From Micromonospora tulbaghiae (lineage in GTDB: Bacteria > Actinomycetota > Actinomycetes > Mycobacteriales > Micromonosporaceae), in NCBI RefSeq assembly GCF_900091605.1, contig NZ_FMCQ01000002.1:248001-312000 (forward strand): a DNA stretch of 64,000 nucleotides, read 5' to 3'. A model generated the notes under the pieces. It saw only the letters and a program-made list of their open reading frames with translations. It did not search any database and was not told where the DNA came from. The translations under genes were made by a program, and so were the position numbers. Positions 40,553 through 49,706 of the stretch are shown here, piece after piece; the stretch's first letter is position 1, and every line of letters starts with the position of its first letter.

Positions 40553-41016
40553 CCCTGTCGCCGGTCGTCGAGCGGCCTCCCGCGCGCGGTGGCCGCACCG
40601 TCGTGCTCGGCACGGTCTCCTCGGACGCGCACACGTGGAACCTGGTCTACCTCCAGCTGCTGCTGGAGGAGGCCGGCCATCGGGTGATCAACCTCGGTGC
40701 CTGTGTGCCGGCGGAGCTGTTCGCCACCGCGTGCCGCACCCACCGGCCGGACCTGGCGGTCGTCTCCAGCGTCAACGGGCACGGCTGCACCGACGGCAAG
40801 CGGCTCGCCGCCGTCCTGCGTGCCGACCCGGAGCTGGCCGGCCTGCCCCTGGTCATCGGCGGCAAGCTCGGCGTCGACGGGAAGCTGGGCCCGGCGCAGG
40901 TCGCCGAGCTCTTCGCGGCCGGCTACACCGCCGTGTTCCACGACGGCGCGGACCGCGACCGGTTCCTGGAGTACCTCGGCCGGGCCGAACTGACGACCAC
41001 CGGGCGGCCCGGATGA
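40549..41016 (+). CDS. glmS: Glutamate mutase small (B12-binding) subunit, GlmS/MutS
   Basis: A 155-residue cobalamin-binding Rossmann protein. GTVSSDAHTWNLVYLQLLL carries the DxH motif whose His ligates cobalt; the usual following Gly (DxHxxG) is Asn here. Further blocks are VVSSVNGHGCTDG and VIGGKLGVDGK. With the next gene it forms adenosylcobalamin-dependent glutamate mutase, converting L-glutamate to (2S,3S)-3-methylaspartate. GTG 40549 overlaps the upstream stop, and its own stop overlaps the glmE start. Product should feed NRPS module 6. Confidence 0.9.
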   Translation: MTLSPVVERPPARGGRTVVLGTVSSDAHTWNLVYLQLLLEEAGHRVINLGACVPAELFATACRTHRPDLAVVSSVNGHGCTDGKRLAAVLRADPELAGLPLVIGGKLGVDGKLGPAQVAELFAAGYTAVFHDGADRDRFLEYLGRAELTTTGRPG

Positions 41017-42317
41017 ACGAGGCCGGTGCGGTCGTGGCGCCGGGCCCGTTCGCTGCGGCCGTCGCCGCCGCGCGGGCCCGCGGCGCGCTCGTCGTGCAGC
41101 CCCGGATGGGCTTCGGCGACCCCGCCACGATGCGGGCCGGACTGGACGCTGTGGCCCGGGCGCCGGCCACGACGGTGGCCACCCTGACCCTCGACAGCTA
41201 CACCCGGCTGGGTGACCACGAGGCGGCCGAACGCGCCCTAGCCGAGGGTGCGCCGCTCAACGGGTACCCGATCGTGGCGCACCCGCCGGACGTGACCCGC
41301 CGGGTGCTCGACGGTGCGCGCCGGCACGGCGTACCGGTGCAGGTCCGGCACGGCTCGGCGCTGCCCGAGGACATCTTCGCCGCGCTGTTGCGCACCGGCG
41401 TGGACGCCACCGAGGGCGGCCCGGTCTCCTACTGCCTGCCGTACAGCCGGGTGCCGCTGCGCGAGGCGGTGCGCAGCTGGGCGCGCTGCTGCGCCCGCTT
41501 CGCCCGGATGCGCGACGCCGGTGTGGAGCCGCACCTGGAGAGCTTCGGCGGCTGTCTGCTCGGGCAACTCTGCCCGCCCAGCCTGCTGGTGGCCGTGACG
41601 GTGCTCGAGGGCATGTTCTTCCGGCAGCACGGGCTGCGGAGCCTGTCACTCAGCTACGCCCAGCAGACGTGCGCCGAACAGGACGAGGAGGCGCTGGCGG
41701 CGCTGCACCGGCTGACCGGCGAGCTGCTGCCCGGACTGGACACCCATGTGGTGCTGTACACCTACATGGGGGTGTATCCGCGCACGCGGCCGGGTGCGCT
41801 GCGGCTGCTCGGGGCGGCCGCGCGTCTCGCCGTACGAGGTGGAGCGGCGCGGTTGATCGTCAAGACCCCGGCCGAGGCGCACCGCATCCCCACCGTCGAG
41901 GAGAACGTCGCGGCGCTCGTGCACGCCGCCCGGGTGGCCGCGGCCGAGCCGCCGGCACGGCCGAGCGTCGCCGACACCGGCATCTACGCCGAGGCGCGCA
42001 CGCTTGTCGAAGCGGTGCTGGAACTCGACCCGGACGTGGGTCTCGCGCTCTGCCGGGCCTTCGAGCGGGGCGTGCTCGACATCCCGTACTGCCTGCACCC
42101 GGACAACGCCGGCCAGGCCCGGGGCTATCTCACCGACCGGGGCCGGCTGGTCTGGGCCCGGCCGGGCCGCATGCCGGTACGCGTGGACCGGCGCGGCGGC
42201 GGCGGGGAGATGACAAGTGAGCGGCTGCTCACCGCGCTGTCGCACGTGGCCGCCCGCTACGACGAGGAGGCGGCGTCGGCGGTCGGGCGCGACGGCGTCC
42301 GGGAGCTGGCGGGCTGA
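41013..42317 (+). CDS. glmE: Glutamate mutase large (epsilon) subunit, GlmE/MutE
   Basis: A 434-residue methylaspartate mutase epsilon subunit. Recognisable family blocks are QPRMGFGDP near residue 28, EGGPVSYCLPYSR near 140, HLESFGGCLLGQLCPPSLL near 180 and SLSYAQQT near 215. It provides the TIM-barrel substrate site that works with the GlmS subunit. Such gene pairs occur in clusters for methyl-Asp-containing peptides (friulimicin, skyllamycin) and beta-amino-acid starter polyketides (vicenistatin). It is the last gene of the unidirectional cluster and is followed immediately by a long perfect hairpin. Confidence 0.92.
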   Translation: MNEAGAVVAPGPFAAAVAAARARGALVVQPRMGFGDPATMRAGLDAVARAPATTVATLTLDSYTRLGDHEAAERALAEGAPLNGYPIVAHPPDVTRRVLDGARRHGVPVQVRHGSALPEDIFAALLRTGVDATEGGPVSYCLPYSRVPLREAVRSWARCCARFARMRDAGVEPHLESFGGCLLGQLCPPSLLVAVTVLEGMFFRQHGLRSLSLSYAQQTCAEQDEEALAALHRLTGELLPGLDTHVVLYTYMGVYPRTRPGALRLLGAAARLAVRGGAARLIVKTPAEAHRIPTVEENVAALVHAARVAAAEPPARPSVADTGIYAEARTLVEAVLELDPDVGLALCRAFERGVLDIPYCLHPDNAGQARGYLTDRGRLVWARPGRMPVRVDRRGGGGEMTSERLLTALSHVAARYDEEAASAVGRDGVRELAG

Positions 42318-42320
42318 CGG

Positions 42321-42364
42321 TCGGGGCCGTCGTACCGGACGTGTGTCCGGTACGACGGCCCCGA
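42321..42364. terminator. Perfect 20-bp bidirectional terminator hairpin
   Basis: Arms 42321-42340 and 42345-42364 are exactly complementary over 20 bp with a 4-nt GTGT loop. It lies between the glmE stop and the stop of the convergent MMPL gene, so it can end both transcripts. It marks the right border of the cluster's main transcription unit. Confidence 0.85.
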
Positions 42365-42373
42365 TGGCGCTGA

Positions 42374-44647
42374 TCAGCTCACCGCCACCGGATCGGGCCG
42401 CACCGCCGGATCGTCGGCCTCCTCGGTGACCTCGCCGTGCGGAAGCGTGGGCAACCAGGACAGCCAGTTGGGCAGGTACCAGGCGCGGGTGCCGAGCAAC
42501 TTCATCGTGGCCGGCAGCAGGACCGCGCGCACCACTGTGGCGTCGATGAGGATGGCCACCGCCAGCCCCACGCCCATCTGCTTGAAGCTCAGCAGCGACA
42601 TGGTCGCGAACACCGCGAACACCGCCACCATGATCAGGGCGGCGCTGGTGATGACCCCGGCGGAGGACCGGATCCCGGCGCTGACCGCCTGCTCGGTGGT
42701 CATCCCGCTGTCGTACGCCTCGCGGATCCGGCTGAGGATGAAGACCTGGTAGTCCATGGACAACCCGAACAGGATGACGAACAGGAACAGCGGCAGCCAG
42801 TTGACGATGGGGCCCGGCGTGAAACCGAGCAGGTCCGCGCCGTGGCCGTGCTGGAACACCAGCACCAGTACCCCGTAGGCGGCGGCCACCGAGAGCAGGT
42901 TCAGCACGATCGCCTGTATCGCCAGGGTGATCGAGCGGAAGCTGGCCAGCAGCAGGAGGAACGCGAACACCAGCACGAACGCCAGCACCAGTGGTGCGGT
43001 GCGGGCCATCTGCCGGTTGAAGTCGACGGTGGCGGCCATGTTGCCGGTGACGTACGCGCGCGCCCCGGGCTGCGCGCCCACCGTCTCGGGAATGATCCGT
43101 TCCCGCAGGGCCGCCACCGCCGCGCGGCCCTGGTCGCCGTAGCCGATGCTGAGCTGGACCGTGGCCACTGTTCCGGCCGGGTTGACCTGCACGCTCACGG
43201 GTTCGTGCGCCACACCGGTGGACAGGGCCTGCCCCTTGAGGCGCTCGATGGCGTCCCGCATCTCCGGGCTGGACACGTCATTCGCCCGAACCGCGACAGT
43301 GGCCGGCTCGTTGCCACCCGGGAAGGACCTGTCGATCGCCTTGAACGTAGCCGCGATCGGATAGTCGCCCTGGAGGTCGTCGATGCCGGGCTGGCCGAGC
43401 CGGATGCCGATGACGGGCGCCGCCAGCGCCACGAGCACGCCGGCGGTGACGAGGGTGGCGGTCCATGGACGGCGCAGTACCGCGGTGAGGACGGCGTTCC
43501 ACGCCCGGCCGCCTCCGGCACGGCCGCCGAGGCGGCGGGGCCAGGTGACCCGTCCCCGGGTCCCCACCCGGACGATGCCGTGGATCACCCGGGCGTCAAC
43601 CGCGTCGCCGAACACCGCGAGCGTCGCGGGCAACACGGTCACCGAGGCCACCATGGCCGTGAGCACGACCAGGATCGTTCCCTGGGCGAAGCCCATGAAC
43701 ACGCCGTGATCGGTGAGGAACATGCCGGCCATCGCGACGATCACCGTGACGCCGGAGATGAGCACGGCCCGGCCGGAGGTGGCCGCGGCGATCTCCAGCG
43801 CGTGTTCCCTGGACCGGCCGCGGGCTCGCTCCTCCCGTTCCCGCCGGACGTAGAACAGGGAGTAGTCGACACCCACGGCCAGCCCGATCAGCAGCATCAG
43901 GTTGGTGGTGGTGTCGGCGACGTGCAGCACCTTGCTGGCCAGGGCCAGCAGGCCGGTGGCGGCGAAGAACGCCGTCATGGACACGCCGAGCGGGATGAGC
44001 GTGGGCAGCAGGGTGCCGAAGGCGATCAGCAGGATGATCGCGGTGATCGGCAGTGACAGGGCCTCCGCTCGCCGGAAGTCGTCGTTGACCGCCTCCCCGG
44101 CCAGCCGCTGTGCGCTGGCGGCGCCCGCCTGCTCCACCCGCAGCCCGGGGTGACGGTCCTGTACGTCCGCGACCGCGTCCAGGACCGGCTGAACCCGCTC
44201 GTCGGCGCTGTCACCGGCCCCGGTCATGTCGAACAGCACCAGCGCGGTCGTGCCGTCCGCGGTGCGCGGGGCCGGTGCCGTCCCGTCGTACGGGGTTGTC
44301 ACACGCGTGGCCTGACCGGTGGCCTCGACGGCGCTGCGGATCTCCTGCACCGTCTGGCGGAACTCCGGGCTGTCCACGGTGACGCCGTGGTCACGGGCCT
44401 GTACGAGCACCATCTCGCGGGCCACGTCGGGAAAGCCCGCCTCGTCGATGATCTGCTGGGCTCGGCGCGAGTCACCGTTCTGGCCCTCGTAGCTCTGCAT
44501 CGGCGTGGTGCCCACCGCGTTGCCGACCACCGTGGCGAGCACCACGAAGGACAGCCAGATCAGGATCGCCCACCACCGGTGACGCGCGCTCCACCCGCCC
44601 AGGCGCGCCGCCACACTTCTTTTCCGCCGGGCTCCTACCGTGGTCAA
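42374..44647 (-). CDS. MMPL/RND family membrane transporter
   Basis: A 757-residue membrane protein. One membrane segment near the N-terminus (residues 25-45) is followed by a soluble domain, a five-to-six-helix block (about 185-365) with the GVDYSLFYVRREREE motif of MMPL proteins, a second soluble domain (about 425-530) and a second helix block containing FGLSMDYQVFILSRIRE. It is a proton-driven lipid or drug exporter. It could contribute to export of, or immunity to, the lipopeptide, but it is convergent to the cluster and may be unrelated. The start is TTG 44647, 7 nt after a clear GGAGG. No regulator is adjacent; the 194-bp upstream gap shows no other gene. Confidence 0.88.
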   Translation of the reverse strand: MTTVGARRKRSVAARLGGWSARHRWWAILIWLSFVVLATVVGNAVGTTPMQSYEGQNGDSRRAQQIIDEAGFPDVAREMVLVQARDHGVTVDSPEFRQTVQEIRSAVEATGQATRVTTPYDGTAPAPRTADGTTALVLFDMTGAGDSADERVQPVLDAVADVQDRHPGLRVEQAGAASAQRLAGEAVNDDFRRAEALSLPITAIILLIAFGTLLPTLIPLGVSMTAFFAATGLLALASKVLHVADTTTNLMLLIGLAVGVDYSLFYVRREREERARGRSREHALEIAAATSGRAVLISGVTVIVAMAGMFLTDHGVFMGFAQGTILVVLTAMVASVTVLPATLAVFGDAVDARVIHGIVRVGTRGRVTWPRRLGGRAGGGRAWNAVLTAVLRRPWTATLVTAGVLVALAAPVIGIRLGQPGIDDLQGDYPIAATFKAIDRSFPGGNEPATVAVRANDVSSPEMRDAIERLKGQALSTGVAHEPVSVQVNPAGTVATVQLSIGYGDQGRAAVAALRERIIPETVGAQPGARAYVTGNMAATVDFNRQMARTAPLVLAFVLVFAFLLLLASFRSITLAIQAIVLNLLSVAAAYGVLVLVFQHGHGADLLGFTPGPIVNWLPLFLFVILFGLSMDYQVFILSRIREAYDSGMTTEQAVSAGIRSSAGVITSAALIMVAVFAVFATMSLLSFKQMGVGLAVAILIDATVVRAVLLPATMKLLGTRAWYLPNWLSWLPTLPHGEVTEEADDPAVRPDPVAVS

Positions 44648-44841
44648 TGTCGGTCCTCCGCCATCCTGGACGGTGCCGTGCCTGCCGGCGCGGCCGTCGA
44701 TCGGTTCGCGGCTCGTCGTCGAGCCTTCACCACGACTGAATCAGCGGGACCTCGAAGCAGCCTCGATGCCGCCCTCGTGCCTGGGCGGCGGCGCACCACC
44801 CGATCGAGGACGGGGGCGACCGGCCGAGGGCGGGCGGTACG

Positions 44842-46284
44842 TCAGCCGGGCGGCGTGCGCGCAAGCGCGGCCGCCGGCAGGATCCGGCACAGTGCCTCCA
44901 GCGCGGGCCCGTATCCGTACTCGGAGGGGGTGGCGTAGCCGACCACGAGGCCGTCGAGGGCGGGCATCGTCGAGGCCGGGTGGCGGAAGCCGGCCAGCCC
45001 GTCGAGCGCGATCGACTGCCGGGCCGCGGCCGCGACCACCTGGCGCTCGGTTCCCGGCGGCAGGCGCAGCACGGCGTGCAGTCCGGCGGCGACACCGGTC
45101 GGGGTGACGTGCGGGGCGTGGGCGGCGAGCGTGGCGACGAGGCGGTCGCGGCGCGCGCGATAACGCTGCCGCATCCGGCGGACGTGCCTGTCGTACCGGC
45201 CGGAGTCGAGGAAGTCGGCGAGCGTGAGCTGGTCCGTCACACCCGCCCACGCCTCGCGTTCGCCCTTGGCGGCCAGCACCGGGCCCACGAGCCGCTCGGG
45301 CAGCACCATCCAGCCCAGACGCAGCGCGGGGGAGAGGCTCTTGCTCACCGAGCCGAGGTAGACGACCCGCTCCGGGTCCAGGCCCTGGACGGCACCGACG
45401 GGCTCCCGGTCGTACCGGAACTCGCCGTCGTAGTCGTCCTCCAGGACCAGCGCGTCGCGGGCCTCCGCCCACCGCACCGCCGCGAGACGCCGCCGGGGAT
45501 GCAGGGGCCCGCCGGTGGGGAACTGGTGCGCGGGCGTGAGCAGCGCCGTCCGTACCCCGGCGAGGCGGGGCAGCTCGTCGGTGCGGGCGCCGTCCGCGTC
45601 GATCGTGAGCGCGACGGTACGGACGCCTGCCGCCGCCAGGACCGCGCGGTGGAACGGGAGGCCGTAGGACTCCACGGCCAGCGGGCCGCGCAGGACCCGG
45701 CCGCCGAAGAGCAGGCGCAGCGCGTGCGCGAACCCGGAGCACACCACGATCCGCTCCGGGGTGGCGCGGACACCCCGTGCCCGCGCAAGGTACCCGGCCA
45801 GTGCCCGGCGCAGCTCCGGGCGGCCCTGCGGATCACCCGGCCCGAACGCCTCGTTCGGCGCGGCGTTCAGGGCGCGGCGTGCGGACGCCAGCCAGGCGGC
45901 GCGGGGGAAGGAGGCGGCGTCCGGTTGCCCCTGCCGCAGCTGGTGCACGGCCGGGGCCGGACGTGTGGGCGTCTGCCTCGGCACGCGGGCGGCTCGGACG
46001 GGCTCGGTGCGCGGCGCCACCCGCGTACCCGCGCCCTGGCGGGCGACCAGCCATCCCTCGGCCACCAGTTCGGCGTACGCGGCGGCGACTGTGTTGCGGG
46101 CCAGGCCGAGGTCGGCGGCGAGGGAACGGTACGGCGGCAGGAGGGCGCCGGCGGGCAGTCGCCCGTCCCGGACGGCCTCCCGCAGGGCGGAGGTGAGTGC
46201 GGACCGGCGGCCGCCGGCCCGGGACAGTTCCAGGTGCAGGTCACTGCCGAGCCGCTGCGCCGGATTGGCCCACGAATCCGCCAT
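44842..46284 (-). CDS. MocR/PdxR-type GntR regulator with aminotransferase domain
   Basis: A 480-residue fusion regulator. A winged GntR helix-turn-helix (about 28-95, with AGALLPPYRSLAADLGLARN) is followed by a class I aminotransferase-like domain (about 115-470). The domain holds the PLP Lys315 in GSVSKSLSPALRLG and EDDYDGEFRYDREP. MocR proteins sense PLP or amino acids and often control a divergent gene. Here the divergent partner is an FAD oxidoreductase starting 46 bp away. There is no sign of pyridoxal synthase genes. Confidence 0.9.
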   Translation of the reverse strand: MADSWANPAQRLGSDLHLELSRAGGRRSALTSALREAVRDGRLPAGALLPPYRSLAADLGLARNTVAAAYAELVAEGWLVARQGAGTRVAPRTEPVRAARVPRQTPTRPAPAVHQLRQGQPDAASFPRAAWLASARRALNAAPNEAFGPGDPQGRPELRRALAGYLARARGVRATPERIVVCSGFAHALRLLFGGRVLRGPLAVESYGLPFHRAVLAAAGVRTVALTIDADGARTDELPRLAGVRTALLTPAHQFPTGGPLHPRRRLAAVRWAEARDALVLEDDYDGEFRYDREPVGAVQGLDPERVVYLGSVSKSLSPALRLGWMVLPERLVGPVLAAKGEREAWAGVTDQLTLADFLDSGRYDRHVRRMRQRYRARRDRLVATLAAHAPHVTPTGVAAGLHAVLRLPPGTERQVVAAAARQSIALDGLAGFRHPASTMPALDGLVVGYATPSEYGYGPALEALCRILPAAALARTPPG

Positions 46285-46330
46285 GCGAATGCACCCTAGT
46301 CCGGGCCTTTTCCGGCCCTACGGTGGGTTC
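46285..46330. promoter_or_regulatory. Short divergent promoter between MocR regulator and FAD oxidoreductase
   Basis: Only 46 bp separate the two start codons, so both promoters and any MocR operator overlap here. A small GGGCC / GGCCC inverted repeat with a 6-nt centre is visible around 46303-46318. No better element can be singled out. Confidence 0.45.
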
Positions 46331-47638
46331 ATGGACACGATCACGAACGCCCCGCACCCGCTGCGCTCCGCCGTCCGGGGCCGGGTCCTGCTGCCGGGGG
46401 ACGCCGGGTTCGACGTGGCCGGCCGGGCCTGGAACCTGGCCGTCGAGCAGTCACCGGCGGCGGTGGTCGAGGCCGCCGACGCAAACGACGTCGTCGCGCT
46501 CGTCCGGTACGCCCGCTCGGCCGGACTGAGCATCGCCGTGCAGCCCAACGGGCACGGCGCCACCGGCCGTGCCGACGGGGCGATAGTGCTGCGCACGGGC
46601 CGGCTGGACACCGTGGAGATCGACCCGGACACCCGCCGGGCCCGGATCGGCGCGGGTGTGCCGTCCGGCCGGCTCCAGGCCGCCGCGGCGCCGTACGGGC
46701 TCACCGGTCTGCCCGGCAGTTCCCCGGTGGTCAGCGTGACCGGGGTGGCGCTCGGCGGCGGGTTGAGCTGGTTCGGCCGCGCGTACGGCTGGGTGTCCGA
46801 CGCCGTCACGGCGTTCGACGTCGTGGACGCCGAGGCGCGGCACCGGCGCGTCACCGCCGAGACCGACCCCGACCTGTTCTGGGCGCTGCGCGGCGGTGGC
46901 GGTGACTTCGCGATCGTCACCGCGCTCGAACTCGCGCTGCATCCCGCGCCGTGCCTGTTCGGCGGGCGGATGCTGTGGGCGGCGGCGCACGCCCGGGACG
47001 TGCTGGGTGCGTTCCGGCGGATCACCGCCACCGCGCCCGACGAGCTGACCGTGTGGGTGGACCTGCTGCACTTCCCCGGCGCCGATCCGACGGTGGCCCT
47101 CGACGTCACCTACCTCGGCGAGGAGAGCGGGGCGCGGGACCTGCTCGCGCCGCTGGACGTGTTGCCCCCGCCGGTCTCCGACAGCAGGCGGATCATGCCG
47201 GTCACCGAACTCGGCGGCATCACCGCCGAACCCACCGACCCCAGCCCGGGTGTCTCCCGGGCCGAGCTGCTGACCCGCCTCGACGACGACGCGGCCGAGG
47301 CGTTGCTGGCCGACCCGATCGCCCCGTTGCTGAGCGTGCAGCTCCGGCACCTGGGCGGTGCCCTCGCACGGGCCTCGGACAGCCCGCACGGCCCGCTCAC
47401 CGAGCCGTACGCGCTCTATCTGTTCGGCGTCCCCACCGACCCGGCGGCCGTCACGGCGCGGCAGCGGGACCTAGCCGGCGCCCTGCCGGTCAGCGGGCGC
47501 AAGCCGGTGACGTTCCTCAACCGGGACGAGACGGTGGCCGACGCGTTCACCCCTGCCGTCCTCGACCGGCTCCGGGCGGTCAAGCGCCGCCACGACCCGG
47601 ACGCGCTCGTCCGATCCAACTTCCCGGTGGCCGGCTGA
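46331..47638 (+). CDS. FAD-linked oxidoreductase, BBE-like (VAO family)
   Basis: A 435-residue PCMH-type FAD-binding protein. The FAD domain fills residues 1-210 with QPNGHGATGRADGAIVLRT, GSSPVVSVTGVALGGGLSWF and LFWALRGGGGDFAIVT. The C-terminus RRHDPDALVRSNFPV is the berberine-bridge-type end. The His in NGHGATG could form the covalent FAD link. Such enzymes oxidise alcohols, sugars or aromatic precursors. It is controlled with the divergent MocR gene. A role in aromatising the cinnamoyl ring is conceivable but unsupported, since it lies outside the cluster's transcription unit. Confidence 0.85.
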   Translation: MDTITNAPHPLRSAVRGRVLLPGDAGFDVAGRAWNLAVEQSPAAVVEAADANDVVALVRYARSAGLSIAVQPNGHGATGRADGAIVLRTGRLDTVEIDPDTRRARIGAGVPSGRLQAAAAPYGLTGLPGSSPVVSVTGVALGGGLSWFGRAYGWVSDAVTAFDVVDAEARHRRVTAETDPDLFWALRGGGGDFAIVTALELALHPAPCLFGGRMLWAAAHARDVLGAFRRITATAPDELTVWVDLLHFPGADPTVALDVTYLGEESGARDLLAPLDVLPPPVSDSRRIMPVTELGGITAEPTDPSPGVSRAELLTRLDDDAAEALLADPIAPLLSVQLRHLGGALARASDSPHGPLTEPYALYLFGVPTDPAAVTARQRDLAGALPVSGRKPVTFLNRDETVADAFTPAVLDRLRAVKRRHDPDALVRSNFPVAG

Positions 47639-47699
47639 CGTTCCGGGGCACGGCCCGGTCAGGCCGGTGGGCACGCGCGGCAGCCCGGCAGTCCCCCGC

Positions 47700-48005
47700 T
47701 CAGCGGACCTTCTTCGTCGGCTGTTTACGAGGCGGCGTCAACGACTCGGCGATCGCCGAGATCGCGGACGGCACCAGGCGGTAGTACGCCCACACACCCC
47801 GCCTCTCACGCTCGAGCAGGCCGGCCCCGGTGAGGATCCGAAGGTGATGGCTGACGGTCGGCTGGGAGAGACCGAGCGGCGCGGTGAGGTCGCTGACGGA
47901 CGCCTCGCCCTCCGGAGCGGACTGGATCAGGCTGAGCAGGCGCAACCGGGCCGGGTCGGCGAACGCCTTCAGGACTCCCGCGAGCCGTTCGGCATCGGCA
48001 CGCAT
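47700..48005 (-). CDS. arsR: ArsR-family repressor without the CxC metal motif
   Basis: A 101-residue winged-helix protein: ALADP-type start (LKAFADPARLRLLSLI), recognition helix LGLSQPTVSHHLRIL and beta-wing RERRGVWAYYRLV. The usual As(III)-binding CVCDL in the DNA-binding helix is replaced by SVSDL, so the inducer or sensor site must differ. ATG 48005 is chosen because an extended GTG start at 48056 would place the TTGCA repeat operator inside the gene; that longer form (118 aa) cannot be excluded. It is the last gene of the minus-strand ars set. Confidence 0.82.
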   Translation of the reverse strand: MRADAERLAGVLKAFADPARLRLLSLIQSAPEGEASVSDLTAPLGLSQPTVSHHLRILTGAGLLERERRGVWAYYRLVPSAISAIAESLTPPRKQPTKKVR

Positions 48006-48039
48006 GATCGGCTCGCCGGCAAGCGGCGAGATGGCACGC

Positions 48040-48105
48040 TTGCATCGTTGCACCAACGGCGGCCGCCTGCCCGTGCAACCAGGAGCGGATCACCGTCAGT
48101 TGCAC
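48040..48105 (-). promoter_or_regulatory. TTGCA/TGCAA repeats upstream of arsR, candidate operator
   Basis: TTGCATCGTTGCA (48040-48052), GTGCAAC (48073-48079) and its inverse GTTGCAC (48099-48105) cluster in the 149-bp gap before arsR. The last two form a 7-bp inverted repeat. ArsR proteins bind short dyads in their own promoters, so autoregulation is the simple reading. Confidence 0.4.
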
Positions 48106-48154
48106 GCCGGGAGCTGCCGACCGCCGTCCGGCCGCGGAACAGTCAGGGCGGATG

Positions 48155-48562
48155 TCAGGCGCTGCGGCGCAGTTCGGCGAGCAGCCGTTCCACCCGGGTG
48201 CGGATCTCGTCCCGGATGGGGCGTACCGCGTCGAGACCCTTGCCTGCGGGGTCTTCGAGCTTCCAGTCCTCGTACCGCTTGCCCGGGAAGACGGGGCAGG
48301 CGTCACCGCAGCCCATGGTGACGATGACGTCCGAGGACTCCGCCGTCTCGTACCGCAGGAGCTTGGGGGTCTGGTCGGTGATGTCGATTCCGGCCTCCCG
48401 CATGGCCTCGACGGCGGCAGGGTTGACCTCGCCGGCGGGTGCGCTGCCGGCGGAGCGGACCTCGACGGTGTCGCCGGCGAGGTGGCGCAGCCACCCGGCG
48501 GCCATCTGGGAACGGCCGGCGTTGTGCACGCAGACGAACAGGACGCTGGGCTTGTCGCTCAT
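48155..48562 (-). CDS. arsC: Arsenate reductase, low-molecular-weight phosphatase type
   Basis: A 135-residue ArsC. The CX5R loop is CVHNAGRS at about residue 11; MGCGDACPVFPGKRYEDWKL holds the downstream Cys/Asp and the DPAGK segment used in arsenate reduction. It converts arsenate to arsenite for export by the ACR3 pump encoded just upstream. In actinomycetes the electron donor is thioredoxin or mycothiol; the sequence does not tell which. Confidence 0.93.
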   Translation of the reverse strand: MSDKPSVLFVCVHNAGRSQMAAGWLRHLAGDTVEVRSAGSAPAGEVNPAAVEAMREAGIDITDQTPKLLRYETAESSDVIVTMGCGDACPVFPGKRYEDWKLEDPAGKGLDAVRPIRDEIRTRVERLLAELRRSA

Positions 48563-48620
48563 CGGATCTCCCTGGTTCCGGTGGTCGCCGCGCGGCGTGC
48601 CGCGGCGCAGTCGAGGCGTC

Positions 48621-49706
48621 TCATGGCCGGGTTCCCGGCGCGGGGAACAGGCGGGCGCGGGCCCACAGCGACACGTAGACCAGGCCGACGAGGACCGGTA
48701 CCTCGATCAGTGGGCCGACGACGCCGGCCAGGGCCTGGCCGGAGGCGATCCCGAAGGTGCCGATCGCGACCGCGATGGCCAGTTCGAAGTTGTTGCCCGC
48801 CGCGGTGAACGCCAGGGTGGTGGTGCGTTCGTAGTTCAGGCCGACGGCCCGGCCGAGCAGGTAGGAGCCGGCCCACATGAGGGCGAAGTAGGCCAGCAGC
48901 GGCAGGGCGATGCGGGCCACGTCGACCGGTCGGCCGGTGATGGCCTCGCCCTGCAGAGCGAACAGGACGACGATGGTGAACAGCAGTCCGTACAGGGCGA
49001 CGGGTCCGATCCTGGGCAGGAATCGCTGCTCGTACCAGTCGCGGCCCTTGGCGCGTTCGCCGAGGCGGCGGGAGAGGTAGCCGGCGAGCAGTGGGATGCC
49101 GAGGAAGACGAGCACGTTGCCGGCGATGTCCCAGCCGGAGACCTCCAGCGCGGCGCCGTCCAGACCCAGCCAGCCGGGCAGTACCGACAGGTAGAACCAG
49201 CCGAGCAGGCCGAAGGCGAGGACCTGGAACACCGAGTTGACGGCGACGAGGACCGCCGCTGCCTCCCGGTCGCCGCAGGCCAGGTCGTTCCAGATGATGA
49301 CCATCGCGATGCAGCGGGCCAGACCGACGATGATCAGACCGGTGCGGTACTCCGGCTGGTCGGCCAGGAACACCCAGGCCAGGGCGAACATGACGGCGGG
49401 ACCGACGATCCAGTTGAGGATCAGCGACGAGACCAGGAGACGCCGGTCACCGGTGACCGTGTCGAGGCGGTCGTAGCGGACCTTGGCCAGCACCGGATAC
49501 ATCATGATCAGCAGGCCGAGAGCGATGGGCAGGGAGATGCCACCGACCTCGACGGCGTCGAGAGCGTCGTCCAGTCCGGGAACGATCCGGCCGAGCAGCA
49601 GGCCGGCGACCATGGCCAGGCCGATCCAGACCGGCAGGAACCGGTCGAGGCGCGACAGGCGGGCCACCACCGGTGGGGCGTGGTCGGCTCTGGTGGCGGT
49701 GCTCAT
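48621..49706 (-). CDS. acr3: Arsenite efflux pump, ACR3 family
   Basis: A 361-residue membrane protein with about ten helices. ACR3 hallmarks are GLARCIAMVIIWNDLACGD with the conserved Cys near residue 137 and the later TLAFTAAGNNFELAIAVAI block. It exports arsenite using the proton gradient. ATG 49706 follows GGGAG and overlaps the stop of the ArsR-ArsC fusion gene by 4 bp, so the two are co-translated. Confidence 0.93.
   Translation of the reverse strand: MSTATRADHAPPVVARLSRLDRFLPVWIGLAMVAGLLLGRIVPGLDDALDAVEVGGISLPIALGLLIMMYPVLAKVRYDRLDTVTGDRRLLVSSLILNWIVGPAVMFALAWVFLADQPEYRTGLIIVGLARCIAMVIIWNDLACGDREAAAVLVAVNSVFQVLAFGLLGWFYLSVLPGWLGLDGAALEVSGWDIAGNVLVFLGIPLLAGYLSRRLGERAKGRDWYEQRFLPRIGPVALYGLLFTIVVLFALQGEAITGRPVDVARIALPLLAYFALMWAGSYLLGRAVGLNYERTTTLAFTAAGNNFELAIAVAIGTFGIASGQALAGVVGPLIEVPVLVGLVYVSLWARARLFPAPGTRP

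Noticed and set aside
44752..44780. TCGAAGC / TCGATGC pair at 11-nt spacing in the MMPL upstream region
   Set aside because: Only two repeats are in register and the third slips by one base. It is kept as a reminder that such phased motifs can arise by chance in this GC-rich DNA.
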